Positions 41,016 through 50,541 of a DNA stretch of 64,000 bases are shown here, piece by piece (within the stretch, counting starts at the first letter, position 1; each line of letters begins with the position of its first letter). The DNA comes from Shewanella carassii (GTDB lineage: Bacteria; Pseudomonadota; Gammaproteobacteria; Enterobacterales; Shewanellaceae): contig NZ_NGVS01000028.1 of assembly GCF_002777975.1 (NCBI RefSeq), positions 94,511-158,510 on the forward strand, written 5' to 3'. The position numbers and the translations under genes are program-made. The notes beneath the pieces are model-generated. The model was not told the origin of the DNA. It searched no databases and saw only the letters and a list, made by a program, of their open reading frames with translations.

Positions 41016-42071
41016 CTAGTTCTCTGGTTGCTTGTTCTTTTCTGTACTTACTGGCTCCCGCTTCGGAGCAACTCCTGGCCAGGGCCGTTTACCGCGGGGA
41101 TCGTCTGCATCGACAGGATCCGGGATCAAGCTATCGTTGGCTTGCTTGGCTTCGCTTTGGTTACTTGGGTCAATTGGGGCCGCTGAAGTTTCAGCGCCTG
41201 TTTCTGTTTGGACCTTTTCCCCTGTTTTATTGTCAATCCCAAATTCAGTGTTGACCTCCGAGTGCTTTGGCCTGGCAGCCTTTCTGGCCAGGGCTTTGGC
41301 GGGCTTTTCTGCCTGTTTGGGAGATATATTGGTGTTGGATTCAGCGTTAAGCTCGGTCTGGGAACCGCCGGTATCCGGGGCTGAATCTTGGCTTTCGGTG
41401 GCATTAGGTTCAATATCCGCGGCTTCCTTGGCGGTTGCTTTTTCCTGCTGTTTAAGCTTTTTACGCCTGCGTTTGACCCGGGTACGGCGGCGGTCAAAGT
41501 CGGCACGCTTGAACGACAAGGCCCGCGACAGCAATAGGCCGATAAAGCCTGCGACTATCAGCATCAGTTGCTGCTGCTCCATATTCAGCTCGTGGGCTTC
41601 CTGGATCTCATTGAAAAACAGCTTGGGATCCAACCTGACTTCGACAAAGCCCAGGTTTTTACCTTGCTGGATCACCGGCTCGACATACGGAGGGTAGGGG
41701 GCCAGCAGATCATCCAATTCCGGGGAATCCGGTTCCAGTCGCTCTGGGCTGACATCCTGGGCAAACGATAGTCGCTGGCCATCCTCGCTGTAGATAGTGG
41801 CCGCCATCACCTTGGGATCTTCCACCAGGGCGCTGGCCAGCCACTGCAACTGCTCATCATTTTGCAGCTGCAGCGCCGGGGCGGCCCCATAGGCAGTCTG
41901 TTGCACCAATAATCTGGCCATCTTTTGGGTTTGGGTCTTCAGAAGCCGTTGCCCTTGTAGTAGGCTTGTCTGCCACAGCTGGACCAGGCCGACCAGCAGA
42001 GTGACGGCTATGGCGATCTGCAGCAGTCTGCTGATCTTCTGGCTTTTTTTGAGGCCCTTGAACAATAACAC
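41016..42071 (-). CDS. ytjB: YtjB/AhpA-family membrane protein with long tail
   Basis: A 351-aa protein of the SMP_2 family (YtjB in E. coli, beside serB as here). There are two membrane segments (LLQIAIAVTLLVGLVQLW and LMLIVAGFIGLLLSRAL) around a 120-residue periplasmic domain. After about residue 195 there is a basic patch (RRRTRVKRRRKKLKQQ) and a tail of about 150 residues rich in Glu, Ala, Ser and Pro, likely disordered. The usual family length is near 210 aa, so the tail is an extension. The GTG start has AAGGGAC six bases upstream. Function is not well established. Confidence 0.85.
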   Translation of the reverse strand: MLLFKGLKKSQKISRLLQIAIAVTLLVGLVQLWQTSLLQGQRLLKTQTQKMARLLVQQTAYGAAPALQLQNDEQLQWLASALVEDPKVMAATIYSEDGQRLSFAQDVSPERLEPDSPELDDLLAPYPPYVEPVIQQGKNLGFVEVRLDPKLFFNEIQEAHELNMEQQQLMLIVAGFIGLLLSRALSFKRADFDRRRTRVKRRRKKLKQQEKATAKEAADIEPNATESQDSAPDTGGSQTELNAESNTNISPKQAEKPAKALARKAARPKHSEVNTEFGIDNKTGEKVQTETGAETSAAPIDPSNQSEAKQANDSLIPDPVDADDPRGKRPWPGVAPKREPVSTEKNKQPEN

Positions 42072-42149
42072 TTTGTCCCTTAATCAAATTCGGTGTTTCC
42101 CTAATCATAATGGATTATGGGTATGCCCGATAGCCGGAGAGCAGTGACC

Positions 42150-43127
42150 ATGGAGTCAGTCTTACCTTTTCCCCTGTTGGCCAGTCAGCGTCAGGATGGC
42201 GTTTATACCTTGAGTCTGCAGCAGCACACCTGGCCGGCTTTCAAGGAAGGACAGCATACCCAAGCCGAGCGACTGCGGCTGATCTTCAGTGAAAAGGCCG
42301 CGGCGGCTGTTGCCGACTTGCTTCCCGAGTTGGCACCGAGGGCGGTGGCGATTTTGCAGCGTAGGCAACCTTTGTATGGGCTCGAGGTGCAGCTCGAAAC
42401 TAGCCCCTGTCAAGCCATGTTGCAACGTCTTGAGTCAATTGGCGAGCTGGATTACCTGCCCATAGCCGCGACAGCGAATTTACCTGAGCTTTCGACTCCG
42501 GGGCTGTTGGTGATGGATATGGACTCGACCGCGATTACCATTGAATGTATTGATGAATTGGCCGCCGCTGCCGGCGTGGGCGCCGAGGTGGCACAAGTGA
42601 CCGAACGGGCGATGCAGGGGGAGCTGGATTTTGAGCAGAGCCTGCGCCAGAGGGTAACTAAGCTCAAGGGCGCCGACCAAAGTATTATTGATGATCTCTG
42701 TGCCCGCTTGCCCCTGAGTCCAGGGCTTGAGAGCATGGTAGCCGAACTCAAGTTCCATGGCTGGCGCACTGTGGTAGCCTCAGGTGGTTTTACCCCCTTT
42801 GTTGGTCATCTGCAGCAGTTGCTTGGGTTGGATGCCGCTTTTGCCAACGAGTTGGTGATAAGCGATGGCAAGTTGCTCGGCGAGGTTCGCGGCCAGGTAG
42901 TGGATGCCGCCTTCAAGGCCGATGTGGTGACAAAATGCGCCGAGCAGTGGCAGATAGCTGCCGGGCAAAGGCTGGCCATAGGTGATGGCGCCAACGACAT
43001 CCCCATGGTGCAGGCGGCCGATTTTGGTATCGCCTATCATGCCAAACCTAAGCTGGCTGCGGCGGCTGCGGCGAAGATCAATAAGCTGGGCTTGCAGGCA
43101 TTACCTTTCTTGCTGCAAGGGCGCTGA
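42150..43127 (+). CDS. serB: Phosphoserine phosphatase
   Basis: A 325-aa HAD-family phosphatase doing the last step of serine synthesis. HAD motifs: VMDMDSTAITIECIDELA (about residue 124, with the nucleophile Asp), VVASGGFTPFV (about 210), and GDGANDIPMVQAADFG (about 284). The N-terminal 100 residues are the less conserved extra domain. GGAGAG nine bases upstream supports ATG 42150 over ATG 42117. Divergent from ytjB. Confidence 0.96.
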   Translation: MESVLPFPLLASQRQDGVYTLSLQQHTWPAFKEGQHTQAERLRLIFSEKAAAAVADLLPELAPRAVAILQRRQPLYGLEVQLETSPCQAMLQRLESIGELDYLPIAATANLPELSTPGLLVMDMDSTAITIECIDELAAAAGVGAEVAQVTERAMQGELDFEQSLRQRVTKLKGADQSIIDDLCARLPLSPGLESMVAELKFHGWRTVVASGGFTPFVGHLQQLLGLDAAFANELVISDGKLLGEVRGQVVDAAFKADVVTKCAEQWQIAAGQRLAIGDGANDIPMVQAADFGIAYHAKPKLAAAAAAKINKLGLQALPFLLQGR

Positions 43128-43206
43128 AGCGTCAACCGTTAGAACTAGAGTGATTGCTCTTGTTTTTATGACCGGGTTTTATTAGCTTCTGCTTTATAAC
43201 CCGGTG

Positions 43207-44139
43207 ATGACACAATTCATGGAAACTGTACAGCAATCAATCTTTCTGCCTTATCGCGATGGTGAGCTTCACCTTCGCAAAATTTCTCCCGCTGCCGGTT
43301 TTCGGCATCAGATCCCGATTTTGATGTTGCATGGTGCCATGTCCAACGGCCGGGTATTTTATAGCAGCAGTGGTCGAGGTCTGGCGCCGTTTCTGGCTCA
43401 GGCGGGCTTTACCGTCTACGTACTGGACAGTGCAGGTCGCGGCCTCAGCACGCCTAAGCTGGCGCGCGGGTTTGAGCTTGGGCAAGGCGAGGTTATCCGT
43501 GAACAGCTGCCCCTAGTGCAGCAATATCTGCTCGAAGCCGAGTCTTTGGACAAGCTGCATTGGTGCGCCCATTCCTGGGGCGGGGTGCTGATGGCCAGCG
43601 CTTTGGCCCGGTTTCCTGAACTGCAAGCCTCGGTGGCATCACTGCTAACCTTTGGCAGCAAGCGCACCATAAGAGTCAGGTCATTGAAAAAATGGTTGAT
43701 GGTGGATCTTGTTTGGAACCGCCTGGCTCCTGGGATTGCCGCCAGTCACGGTTATCTTGCGGCCGACAAGTGGCGTATGGGCATGGATAACGAGAGCCAG
43801 GCCTCGCTGCAGCAGAGCATAGATTGGGTACGCGGTGATTGGATAGATCACGACGATGGTTTCGACTATGGTCGGGCTGCCGCCCGGGCCACTTGGCCCA
43901 AGAGTTGGTTTATCGCCGGGCAGAATGACACTGTACTCGGCAACCCGGAAGATGTGTTGGATATGATGGCCGAATGCGGCTTGCAAAATAGCCGCTTTAC
44001 CTTACTGTCACGGGAAAATGGCAACCGCCACGACTATGGTCATGCGGATATGCTGACCCATGTGGATGCACCAAACGATCACTTCAACAAGGTGCTCGCT
44101 TGGTATCAGGGGTTTGAACTTTCCAGCGTCAGTGACTGA
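43207..44139 (+). CDS. Alpha/beta hydrolase of unknown substrate
   Basis: About 310 aa, no signal peptide. Alpha/beta hydrolase elements: the oxyanion segment LMLHGAMSNGRVF, nucleophile elbow CAHSWGGVL (Ser near residue 127), acid Asp in AGQNDTVLG and His in HDYGHADML. The substrate is unknown; esterase or lipase-like is as far as the sequence allows. The 3' end overlaps the convergent PilZ gene by 34 bp. GTG 43204 is an alternative start one codon earlier. Confidence 0.85.
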   Translation: MTQFMETVQQSIFLPYRDGELHLRKISPAAGFRHQIPILMLHGAMSNGRVFYSSSGRGLAPFLAQAGFTVYVLDSAGRGLSTPKLARGFELGQGEVIREQLPLVQQYLLEAESLDKLHWCAHSWGGVLMASALARFPELQASVASLLTFGSKRTIRVRSLKKWLMVDLVWNRLAPGIAASHGYLAADKWRMGMDNESQASLQQSIDWVRGDWIDHDDGFDYGRAAARATWPKSWFIAGQNDTVLGNPEDVLDMMAECGLQNSRFTLLSRENGNRHDYGHADMLTHVDAPNDHFNKVLAWYQGFELSSVSD

Positions 44140-46520
44140 GCCTCAGGGTTCAGTTCCGGGTAGCGCAGCAAGACTTCGTTGCTGATCTCCAGAAACTCGC
44201 CAACGCCGACCACTCGCCATAGCATCTCTTCGAGCTTCTTGGCCTTGTGCTTGGCATGGACACCTATATATTCCAACTCGCGGCGAATATAACCCAGATC
44301 CGGTTTGCCGGCGGCGCCGCGATAGACTTTCAATGCCATAAAACGGCCAAGCGATTGCGCCTGACGAATAAAATCTATTTGAGCCTGACGTCCCGCCAGT
44401 TCGTCTCGAGGAATACAGCGCAGCCGCAATTGGCCACTGGATTGTCCCACCAATTGCACAAAGACCTCGAAGCTGTCCATGGCCATTTGCGGCTTCATCG
44501 CCCGTATCGGGCCGATAAAGTCGCGCTTCAGCCGGCCGTCTTGCAGTAAAGGTTCGAGATTGAATTGCAGCTGCTCTGTGCTGCTATTAGCGAATAAATC
44601 ACTGGTGGCGTTGGGCTCTACACCGACCCCTAGCGCCGAGATGCAAAAAGACTTGGCCGTTTTTTCCAACAGGAAAGGCACTGAGTGCAGTTTGCGCATC
44701 AAGAGATTTTTCATTCCCTCTGCCAGCTCTTTGACCTCAGCGTTATCTTCGGTCAATTGCTGAAGTTTCTTGCGGTTTTGCTCTATCAGTCTGCGCAAAA
44801 ACTCCACGCCCGGGTGAGGTGTGTGGCCCATCACCGCGGCCAGATGCAGAGTGACGCCGTTTTTGCGGCTACGTACCAAGCGGTAGGGCAGCGCCTGCAA
44901 TTTTGCCTTGGGTGCCAGCTCCTGCAGCTTGGGAAAACTCAGCAACAGCGGCTCTTTGGGGTTAAGGCTGGCGTTGTCATCCAGATTCAGCTGCAGGCCG
45001 CGACTGGAAATATCATGGGTGAATCCTGTGTACTGCTGTTTGCCCTGACTGATATTAACCAGGGTCTTAAAGGAGAACCTGGCCTCCTGGCGCCTTTCGC
45101 TAAAATACAAAGACACCAGCCGGATACTGTTGGTGGTGATTTTGGCTTGGCCAAAACGCTTGAGTTCATTGACATCCATCTTGAATGGCCAGCGGCGATA
45201 CTCCTCGGCTGCCTGCTCGTCGGTCACATCCATCAGTTGCAGTATGTGGCTGTATTTTTGCAGCTGTTGCTCTGTCAGCGCCGAATAGTTGCTGTCATCC
45301 CCCGGGAGCATGGAGGCCTTGTAGGAACCCTGGTGGTCTATGGCATCCAGGCTCACCTGAATCACCTTCCAGCTGCCTTTGGTGGCACCAAAACCCAAAA
45401 ATAGAGGTTGCAGGCGGCTTTTTTTCAGCTCGCTGAGACTGGCCGAATAAAAGTACAGCTGACCACGGGCATTGTAAGTAAAGCTGAACAGCAATCTGTG
45501 CTCGGCGTTGTCCGGCTCGGCGAGCATGGCCGCCAGCCTCTTTGAGGTCAAGAGTCCCGGCAATTGGTTGATATCGGCTTCATCGAGAAAATCGTGCAGC
45601 AGTGCCTGATTGTCTCGACTCAGCAGCAGTGCGCCAATGCTTGGGGTTCCCTGGCTGTCCCGCTCGATAAACAGCGGCAGATGAGGCAGATGCGCCAGAT
45701 AATGGCGCTCGAACCCTAATCCTGTGGCCGTTACCAGCACATCATTGACATCCACCTTGTAACGGAACTTATAACCACGGATCAGGTTGGCGAGCAGCTC
45801 GGAGAGTTGTTCACTGCCGCCGATGCGTTTGAGTCGCATCCAGCAGGCGTCTTGCTCTGTCTGGGCATCGACTATCTGGTAATCGACTCCGAGTTGCAGA
45901 TCCCGGTAATAATATTCATCGCTGAGATCCAGCAGCTTGACCCTTAGCGGCCGGTTAAGATCTAAGTTGTGTCTGGCGGGCAGGCGCACTCTGGCACCAC
46001 CCACCGAGAGGTCTGCGGTATTGCCGCGTATTTCCTCTCTGCCGGGTTGGGAAACCGCAATTCTGATACTGTAGTTCATCCGCTCTTCGCTACGGTTGAA
46101 GTAGCGCCCCAGGACGATTCCGGGTACCTGATAGGGATTGTCTTGATCTTCTTGACCGCGAGGCGCTTGCTTGAGCCGCTGGCGCCGCAGATGATGCGTT
46201 TTCATCACCTGCTCGTACACTCCCATGGTGTACTGGCCGCGGTACAGCGCCAAGGCGGCATCGAAGGCCTCTTTGGCCGGGGCATCGAGATAATGGCGTT
46301 GGTCGGCAAAAAGATACTCTTGGCAGGGCAGTTCCGACTTGTCTCTGAGGTCAATGATCCTTAGGCAGGAGGAGGCTAGGCGCTGGATCTCCATTTTCAA
46401 CAGAAAGCGGGTCGAGTTGGACTCTTCGGCGGTGAGCTGCAAGAAGAGCTCGTTGAAGTCCGGCTCCATCATCAGGGGCTTGAGTTGTTCAATCAGGGCG
46501 CTATGGTGATCTGGGCTCAT
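44106..46520 (-). CDS. Large protein with two PilZ domains
   Basis: About 804 aa with no membrane segment. Two PilZ-type c-di-GMP-binding signatures are visible: RYFNR/RSEER with DLSVGGARVRLP at about residues 160-200, and RRQEARFSF with DISSRGLQLNLD at about 515-550. The rest (a segment with PHLPLFIERD, later LRRLIEQNRKKLQQL) matches nothing I know. Next to radA and with another PilZ gene 1.5 kb away, it is likely a c-di-GMP effector or receptor; the output is unknown. The start at MSPDHHSALIEQL is chosen as the first ATG after an upstream stretch that reads like non-coding DNA. Confidence 0.85.
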   Translation of the reverse strand: MSPDHHSALIEQLKPLMMEPDFNELFLQLTAEESNSTRFLLKMEIQRLASSCLRIIDLRDKSELPCQEYLFADQRHYLDAPAKEAFDAALALYRGQYTMGVYEQVMKTHHLRRQRLKQAPRGQEDQDNPYQVPGIVLGRYFNRSEERMNYSIRIAVSQPGREEIRGNTADLSVGGARVRLPARHNLDLNRPLRVKLLDLSDEYYYRDLQLGVDYQIVDAQTEQDACWMRLKRIGGSEQLSELLANLIRGYKFRYKVDVNDVLVTATGLGFERHYLAHLPHLPLFIERDSQGTPSIGALLLSRDNQALLHDFLDEADINQLPGLLTSKRLAAMLAEPDNAEHRLLFSFTYNARGQLYFYSASLSELKKSRLQPLFLGFGATKGSWKVIQVSLDAIDHQGSYKASMLPGDDSNYSALTEQQLQKYSHILQLMDVTDEQAAEEYRRWPFKMDVNELKRFGQAKITTNSIRLVSLYFSERRQEARFSFKTLVNISQGKQQYTGFTHDISSRGLQLNLDDNASLNPKEPLLLSFPKLQELAPKAKLQALPYRLVRSRKNGVTLHLAAVMGHTPHPGVEFLRRLIEQNRKKLQQLTEDNAEVKELAEGMKNLLMRKLHSVPFLLEKTAKSFCISALGVGVEPNATSDLFANSSTEQLQFNLEPLLQDGRLKRDFIGPIRAMKPQMAMDSFEVFVQLVGQSSGQLRLRCIPRDELAGRQAQIDFIRQAQSLGRFMALKVYRGAAGKPDLGYIRRELEYIGVHAKHKAKKLEEMLWRVVGVGEFLEISNEVLLRYPELNPEAQSLTLESSNP

Positions 46521-46688
46521 GGACTCGCTCTTTAAATGGGTGCTTATTCTTGTGCTGACTGTTAGTCTTATGTCGGCCCGCTTTTGGGAAGCTTGAACCC
46601 AATTCGGGATTATCACGCTGAAAGTATCACTTTGAAAGTGCAATTATTTTAATTAACTATTACAGATTTTACACAAGTTTGAATTCAG

Positions 46689-48053
46689 ATGGCGAAGAAT
46701 AAAACAGCATACGTGTGCAACGAATGTGGTCAGGACTTTCCCCGTTGGCAGGGACAGTGCAGTGCCTGTCATGAATGGAATACCATTACCGAAGTCAGGT
46801 TGGGGGCGGCTACGCCATCCCGGGGCGGCCAGTTCAGCGGTTATGCCGGTGCCGGTGCCAGTGAGATCCAGACGCTGGATCAGATAGATCTCAACGAAGT
46901 GCCACGGATCCCCAGCAGTTTTGTCGAATTCGACCGTGTGCTCGGCGGTGGCATAGTCGCTGGCAGCGCCATTCTGATTGGCGGACATCCGGGTGCCGGT
47001 AAGAGTACCCTGTTGTTGCAGACCCTGTGTCAACTGGCCGAAACCATGCCGGCTCTCTATGTCACCGGCGAGGAATCTTTGCAGCAAGTGGCGATGCGTG
47101 CCCACCGTTTGGGGCTGCCCACCGGACGTTTGAAGATGTTGTCCGAGACCAGTGTCGAGACTATCTGTACTGTGGCACTGCGGGAAAAGCCCAAGGTCAT
47201 AGTGATAGACTCGATTCAGGTGATGCATATCAGCGATGTGCAGTCCTCCCCCGGCAGCGTGGCTCAGGTTCGGGAATCTGCCGCCTTTTTGACCCGTTTT
47301 GCCAAGCAAAATGGCATTGCCATCATCATGGTGGGTCATGTCACTAAAGACGGCTCCCTGGCCGGTCCCAAGGTGCTGGAGCACTGCATAGATTGCTCTG
47401 TGATGTTTGAAGGGGACAGCGATAGCCGCTACCGTACCCTGCGCTCCCACAAGAACCGCTTCGGTGCCATCAATGAGCTGGGAGTGTTCGCCATGACGGA
47501 GCGGGGACTCAAGGAAGTGGCCAATCCATCGGCGATATTCCTGTCACGCGCCGATGAAGCCGCCTCCGGCTCGTTGGTGATGGTGGTTTGGGAGGGCACC
47601 CGGCCCTTACTGGTGGAACTGCAGGTGTTGGTAGACAGCTCGGCACTGTCGCATCCGCGGCGGGTCGCTGTGGGGATGGATGCCAACCGTTTGGCTATGT
47701 TGCTGGCGGTAATGCACCGCCATGGCGGCTTACAGATGTCGGATCAGGATGTATTCGTCAACGTGGTTGGTGGTGTCAAGGTGACCGAAACCAGCGCCGA
47801 TTTAACGCTGCTGCTGGCCATGGTTTCCAGCTTCCGTGGTGATATTTTGCCCAGGGATCTGGTGGTGTTTGGTGAAGTGGGTCTTTCCGGCGAGATACGT
47901 CCTGTGCCCAATGGCCAGGAGCGTTTGGTGGAAGCTGCCAAGCACGGCTTTACCCGGGCGATTGTGCCCAAGGCCAATATGCCGAAAAAGCCGCCTATGG
48001 GGATGCAGGTGATAGGAGTGAGTAAGCTCAGTGAGGCGCTAGGAGCTTTGTGA
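46689..48053 (+). CDS. radA: DNA repair protein RadA
   Basis: A 454-aa RecA-like branch-migration factor. Order: C4 zinc finger (CNECG and CSACHEW, residues 9-29), Walker A GGHPGAGKST (about 98), Walker B VIVIDSIQVM, the RadA-specific HKNRFGAI motif (about 256), and a C-terminal Lon-protease-like domain (DLVVFGEVGLSGEIRPV). Divergent from the large PilZ gene. Confidence 0.97.
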   Translation: MAKNKTAYVCNECGQDFPRWQGQCSACHEWNTITEVRLGAATPSRGGQFSGYAGAGASEIQTLDQIDLNEVPRIPSSFVEFDRVLGGGIVAGSAILIGGHPGAGKSTLLLQTLCQLAETMPALYVTGEESLQQVAMRAHRLGLPTGRLKMLSETSVETICTVALREKPKVIVIDSIQVMHISDVQSSPGSVAQVRESAAFLTRFAKQNGIAIIMVGHVTKDGSLAGPKVLEHCIDCSVMFEGDSDSRYRTLRSHKNRFGAINELGVFAMTERGLKEVANPSAIFLSRADEAASGSLVMVVWEGTRPLLVELQVLVDSSALSHPRRVAVGMDANRLAMLLAVMHRHGGLQMSDQDVFVNVVGGVKVTETSADLTLLLAMVSSFRGDILPRDLVVFGEVGLSGEIRPVPNGQERLVEAAKHGFTRAIVPKANMPKKPPMGMQVIGVSKLSEALGAL

Positions 48054-48077
48054 GTAATAGCCCTGTAAAGGGCGAAA

Positions 48078-48101
48078 CAGGAGCCGCCTTAGCGGCTCTG
48101 T
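48078..48101. terminator. Possible terminator between radA and the small PilZ gene
   Basis: ACAGGAGCCGC and GCGGCTCTGT can pair (one bulge) around CTTA, overlapping the end of the convergent PilZ gene. The T tracts are short. Confidence 0.5.
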
Positions 48102-48457
48102 TCATGCTCGGCGATAAATTGCTCCAACTCCCGGTGCAGCAGTGAGGCATCGCCAAGATTCAACTCCAGCAGCCTTCTCAAGTGACTGATGCTCTCGACA
48201 TCGATGAGGGCGCACTTGAGGCCCAACCGGCCGTTACGGCGATGCACAAGTTCGGCCTCCATGCTGAGTTGAACCTCGGACTGAGGCAGGCTAAAACTTA
48301 GCTCCAGCACACCTTCGGGAGCGAAATCGGCAGGTTCTTCTACCAGAGCGCCGTTGAGGCAGAGATCCAGCAAGTGGGTGTCCCATATCTTGTCACCGCA
48401 GCTCAGCTGGGCATCCAAGGAAAACAGGATCCGTGAAAACTTGCGCTTGTCGTCCAT
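48089..48457 (-). CDS. Small single-domain PilZ protein
   Basis: A 122-aa protein starting MDDKRKFSRILFS. The RxxxR arm (RKFSR, residues 4-8) and DLCLNGALVE (about 36), a Cys variant of the DxSxxG motif, give a stand-alone PilZ domain expected to bind c-di-GMP. AAGGA seven bases before the ATG supports this start; the upstream in-frame extension overlaps the torR promoter region and is rejected. Its target is unknown. Confidence 0.88.
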   Translation of the reverse strand: MDDKRKFSRILFSLDAQLSCGDKIWDTHLLDLCLNGALVEEPADFAPEGVLELSFSLPQSEVQLSMEAELVHRRNGRLGLKCALIDVESISHLRRLLELNLGDASLLHRELEQFIAEHEQSR

Positions 48458-48605
48458 ATTCAGTCCTTTAATTCTTGGTCTGTCCTTATTGTAGCCACAA
48501 TAAGAAGCGCTTGACACCGGACTTAGGTCAAATATCTTTCGGCTACAGACAAAATGTAAAAAATTGTGAATAATGGCGCCTATCCCGGTCGGTAGGAATA
48601 CAAGC

Positions 48606-49316
48606 ATGGCATACCGTATATTGATAGTGGACGATGAGGCTATCATTCGGACTCGTTTAAAAGGCTATTTTGAAAAAGATGGCTACCAGGTGATGGAAGC
48701 CGCCGATGGTGAACAGATGTGGCAGCAGCTGCAACAACAGGCTGTTGATCTGGTGATGTTGGATATCAATATGCCAGGGGACGATGGTCTGATGCTGACT
48801 CGTGAGCTACGCAGTCGCTCAGATGTCGGCATTATTCTGGTGACAGGCCGCGATGAGGCAATAGATAAGATAGTCGGTCTGGAGATGGGCGCCGATGACT
48901 ATGTCACCAAGCCGTTTGAGTTTCGCGAGCTCAGAGTCAGGGTCAAGAACCTACTCTGGCGCATCTCTCTGGTGAAGAAGGCGCAGCAGCAAACGGCAGA
49001 GCAACTGGCGCGTTCGGACGACAACCTCTATTTCGAGGGCTATCATCTGCAGCTCAACAGTCGCCGTTTGAGTCAGGACGGGCAGGCTATCAAGCTGACC
49101 AAGGCTGAGTTTGAACTCTTGGTGGCTTTCGCCCTGCACCCGCAGCAGGTGCTCTCGAGAGAACGCTTGATGCAACAAACCAGCCACAGGGATCAGGATG
49201 TTAACGACCGCACCATAGATGTGATTATTCGGCGTCTGCGCAATAAACTGAGCCCGGAGCTATTTGTTACCGTGCATGGTGAAGGTTACCTGTTTGCCGC
49301 CGAAGTCAGTGATTGA
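48606..49316 (+). CDS. torR: TMAO-response regulator TorR
   Basis: A 236-aa OmpR-type response regulator. The receiver domain has the acidic pair DDE (8-10), phospho-Asp in VMLDINMPGDDG (about residue 53), Thr in VTGRD and Lys in VTKPFEF (about 104). The C-terminal winged helix has LTKAEFELLVAF and DRTIDVIIRRLRNKL. Its place beside torT, torS and torECAD makes TorR the clear call. GTAGGAAT precedes ATG 48606. The last 11 bp overlap the convergent torT. Confidence 0.95.
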   Translation: MAYRILIVDDEAIIRTRLKGYFEKDGYQVMEAADGEQMWQQLQQQAVDLVMLDINMPGDDGLMLTRELRSRSDVGIILVTGRDEAIDKIVGLEMGADDYVTKPFEFRELRVRVKNLLWRISLVKKAQQQTAEQLARSDDNLYFEGYHLQLNSRRLSQDGQAIKLTKAEFELLVAFALHPQQVLSRERLMQQTSHRDQDVNDRTIDVIIRRLRNKLSPELFVTVHGEGYLFAAEVSD

Positions 49317-50415
49317 GTGCTGAGGCCTTGGCTTCTACTCTATACACAGGGTAGAAATCCGCCGGGGCCAGGCTGTCATCCAGCTGCATGCTGTTGAGAT
49401 TATCCGGGCGCAGCTGCAAAATCGCCGGGCCTATATCACCAAACGCCTTTTCCCCCTGTAATCGCCTGACCGCAAGATCGACCGCCAGTCGGCCCTGCAA
49501 CACCACTCTGTCATCGTTGGCATAAGCGACCTTGTTGCGCTTGAGGCCACGCATGACATCCGGAGATAAGTAGCTGCTCACCAGCGCCATTTTATCCGTC
49601 ATATTTCCCTGTCTCAGCGTGCCCATGGCGGCTTCAATCGCCACGGCACTGCCGAGTAAGGCTTGCGGCAGTGGCTGCTTATTTTGATTGAGCAACAGAT
49701 TGAGCTGATCCCGGTAGAGATTGCGGTTGTTGTCGGCGTGCATCACCGCCACTATCTCTACGGTGCTGTCTTGCAGCGCCTGCCTGACGCCTTTTTCCAC
49801 CAGATCGGTACCACCGCGGCCTTCAGGCCCCGCCAGCATTGCCAGACGTTGATATGGTGTGGATGCGAGAAATTGGCCTGTGAGATACCCCATCTGATAC
49901 CAGTTGACTCCTATATGGGTTTGTACTCGGCTGTCTGCCAACTGGTTCACCAGTGCCAATACAGGTTTGGTCAGCTCAAGACTCTGGTTCTCGAGTAGGT
50001 GAGGGCTGACGGCACCGAGCAAAATCGCATCGGCATCGCCATCGAGGCAGGATTTGAGTTGTGCCAACTGGGTCTGAGTGTTGCCATAGCCACCGGCTTC
50101 ATGGAGTTCCAGCCCGAGCCCCAATACTTGGCTCTGTTTAGCTAAGCCATAATTAATCCCTATCCAGTAAGCATCTTTGAGGTGTGGTACCAAAGCACAC
50201 AGTTTCCAGGGTTTATTAGCCTTGGTGAGCGGCGTGTGGGTTAGGGGGCTGGCCTGCTGGATTGCTTCGTTGAAAGGACTGCGTTGCTCAAGCTCCCAGG
50301 CTTCATAGGCCTGCGCAGGATAAAGGCATAACCACAACAGCAATAGTGACCAGAGTTGCAGTGGTTTTTTGCCTACAGGCAACACAGCCTCGAACGTGGC
50401 AGCAAATTGGCTCAT
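49306..50415 (-). CDS. torT: Periplasmic TMAO-binding protein TorT
   Basis: A 369-aa protein with a signal peptide (LQLWSLLLLWLCLYPAQA) and a type I periplasmic-binding fold (CALVPHLKDAYWIGINYG; LAMLAGPEGRGGTDLVEKG; AYANDDRVVLQGRLAVD). In E. coli TorT binds TMAO and signals to TorS across the periplasm; the same is inferred here. It is transcribed away from torS and towards torR, so the three signalling genes are not one operon. Confidence 0.93.
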   Translation of the reverse strand: MSQFAATFEAVLPVGKKPLQLWSLLLLWLCLYPAQAYEAWELEQRSPFNEAIQQASPLTHTPLTKANKPWKLCALVPHLKDAYWIGINYGLAKQSQVLGLGLELHEAGGYGNTQTQLAQLKSCLDGDADAILLGAVSPHLLENQSLELTKPVLALVNQLADSRVQTHIGVNWYQMGYLTGQFLASTPYQRLAMLAGPEGRGGTDLVEKGVRQALQDSTVEIVAVMHADNNRNLYRDQLNLLLNQNKQPLPQALLGSAVAIEAAMGTLRQGNMTDKMALVSSYLSPDVMRGLKRNKVAYANDDRVVLQGRLAVDLAVRRLQGEKAFGDIGPAILQLRPDNLNSMQLDDSLAPADFYPVYRVEAKASALNH

Positions 50416-50541
50416 GGGGAAGATCCTGATATATGATGCAAGTATTCTATAAGCCTAAGGCTCTTGAGTGTACCATACCATGCCTGTGAACCGCTTGCGT
50501 CAGTCAATGCCGAAGCAGCATGGTATCAATAAGGATGACGA
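50416..50541. promoter_or_regulatory. Divergent torT/torS control region
   Basis: ATACCATGC (50475-50483) and GCATGGTAT (50518-50526) form a perfect 9-bp inverted repeat with a 34-bp spacer. It lies between the two starts, right beside the torS ribosome-binding site AAGGA. It may be an operator or an RNA hairpin in the torS leader. The decamers seen upstream of torE are not obvious here. Confidence 0.4.
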
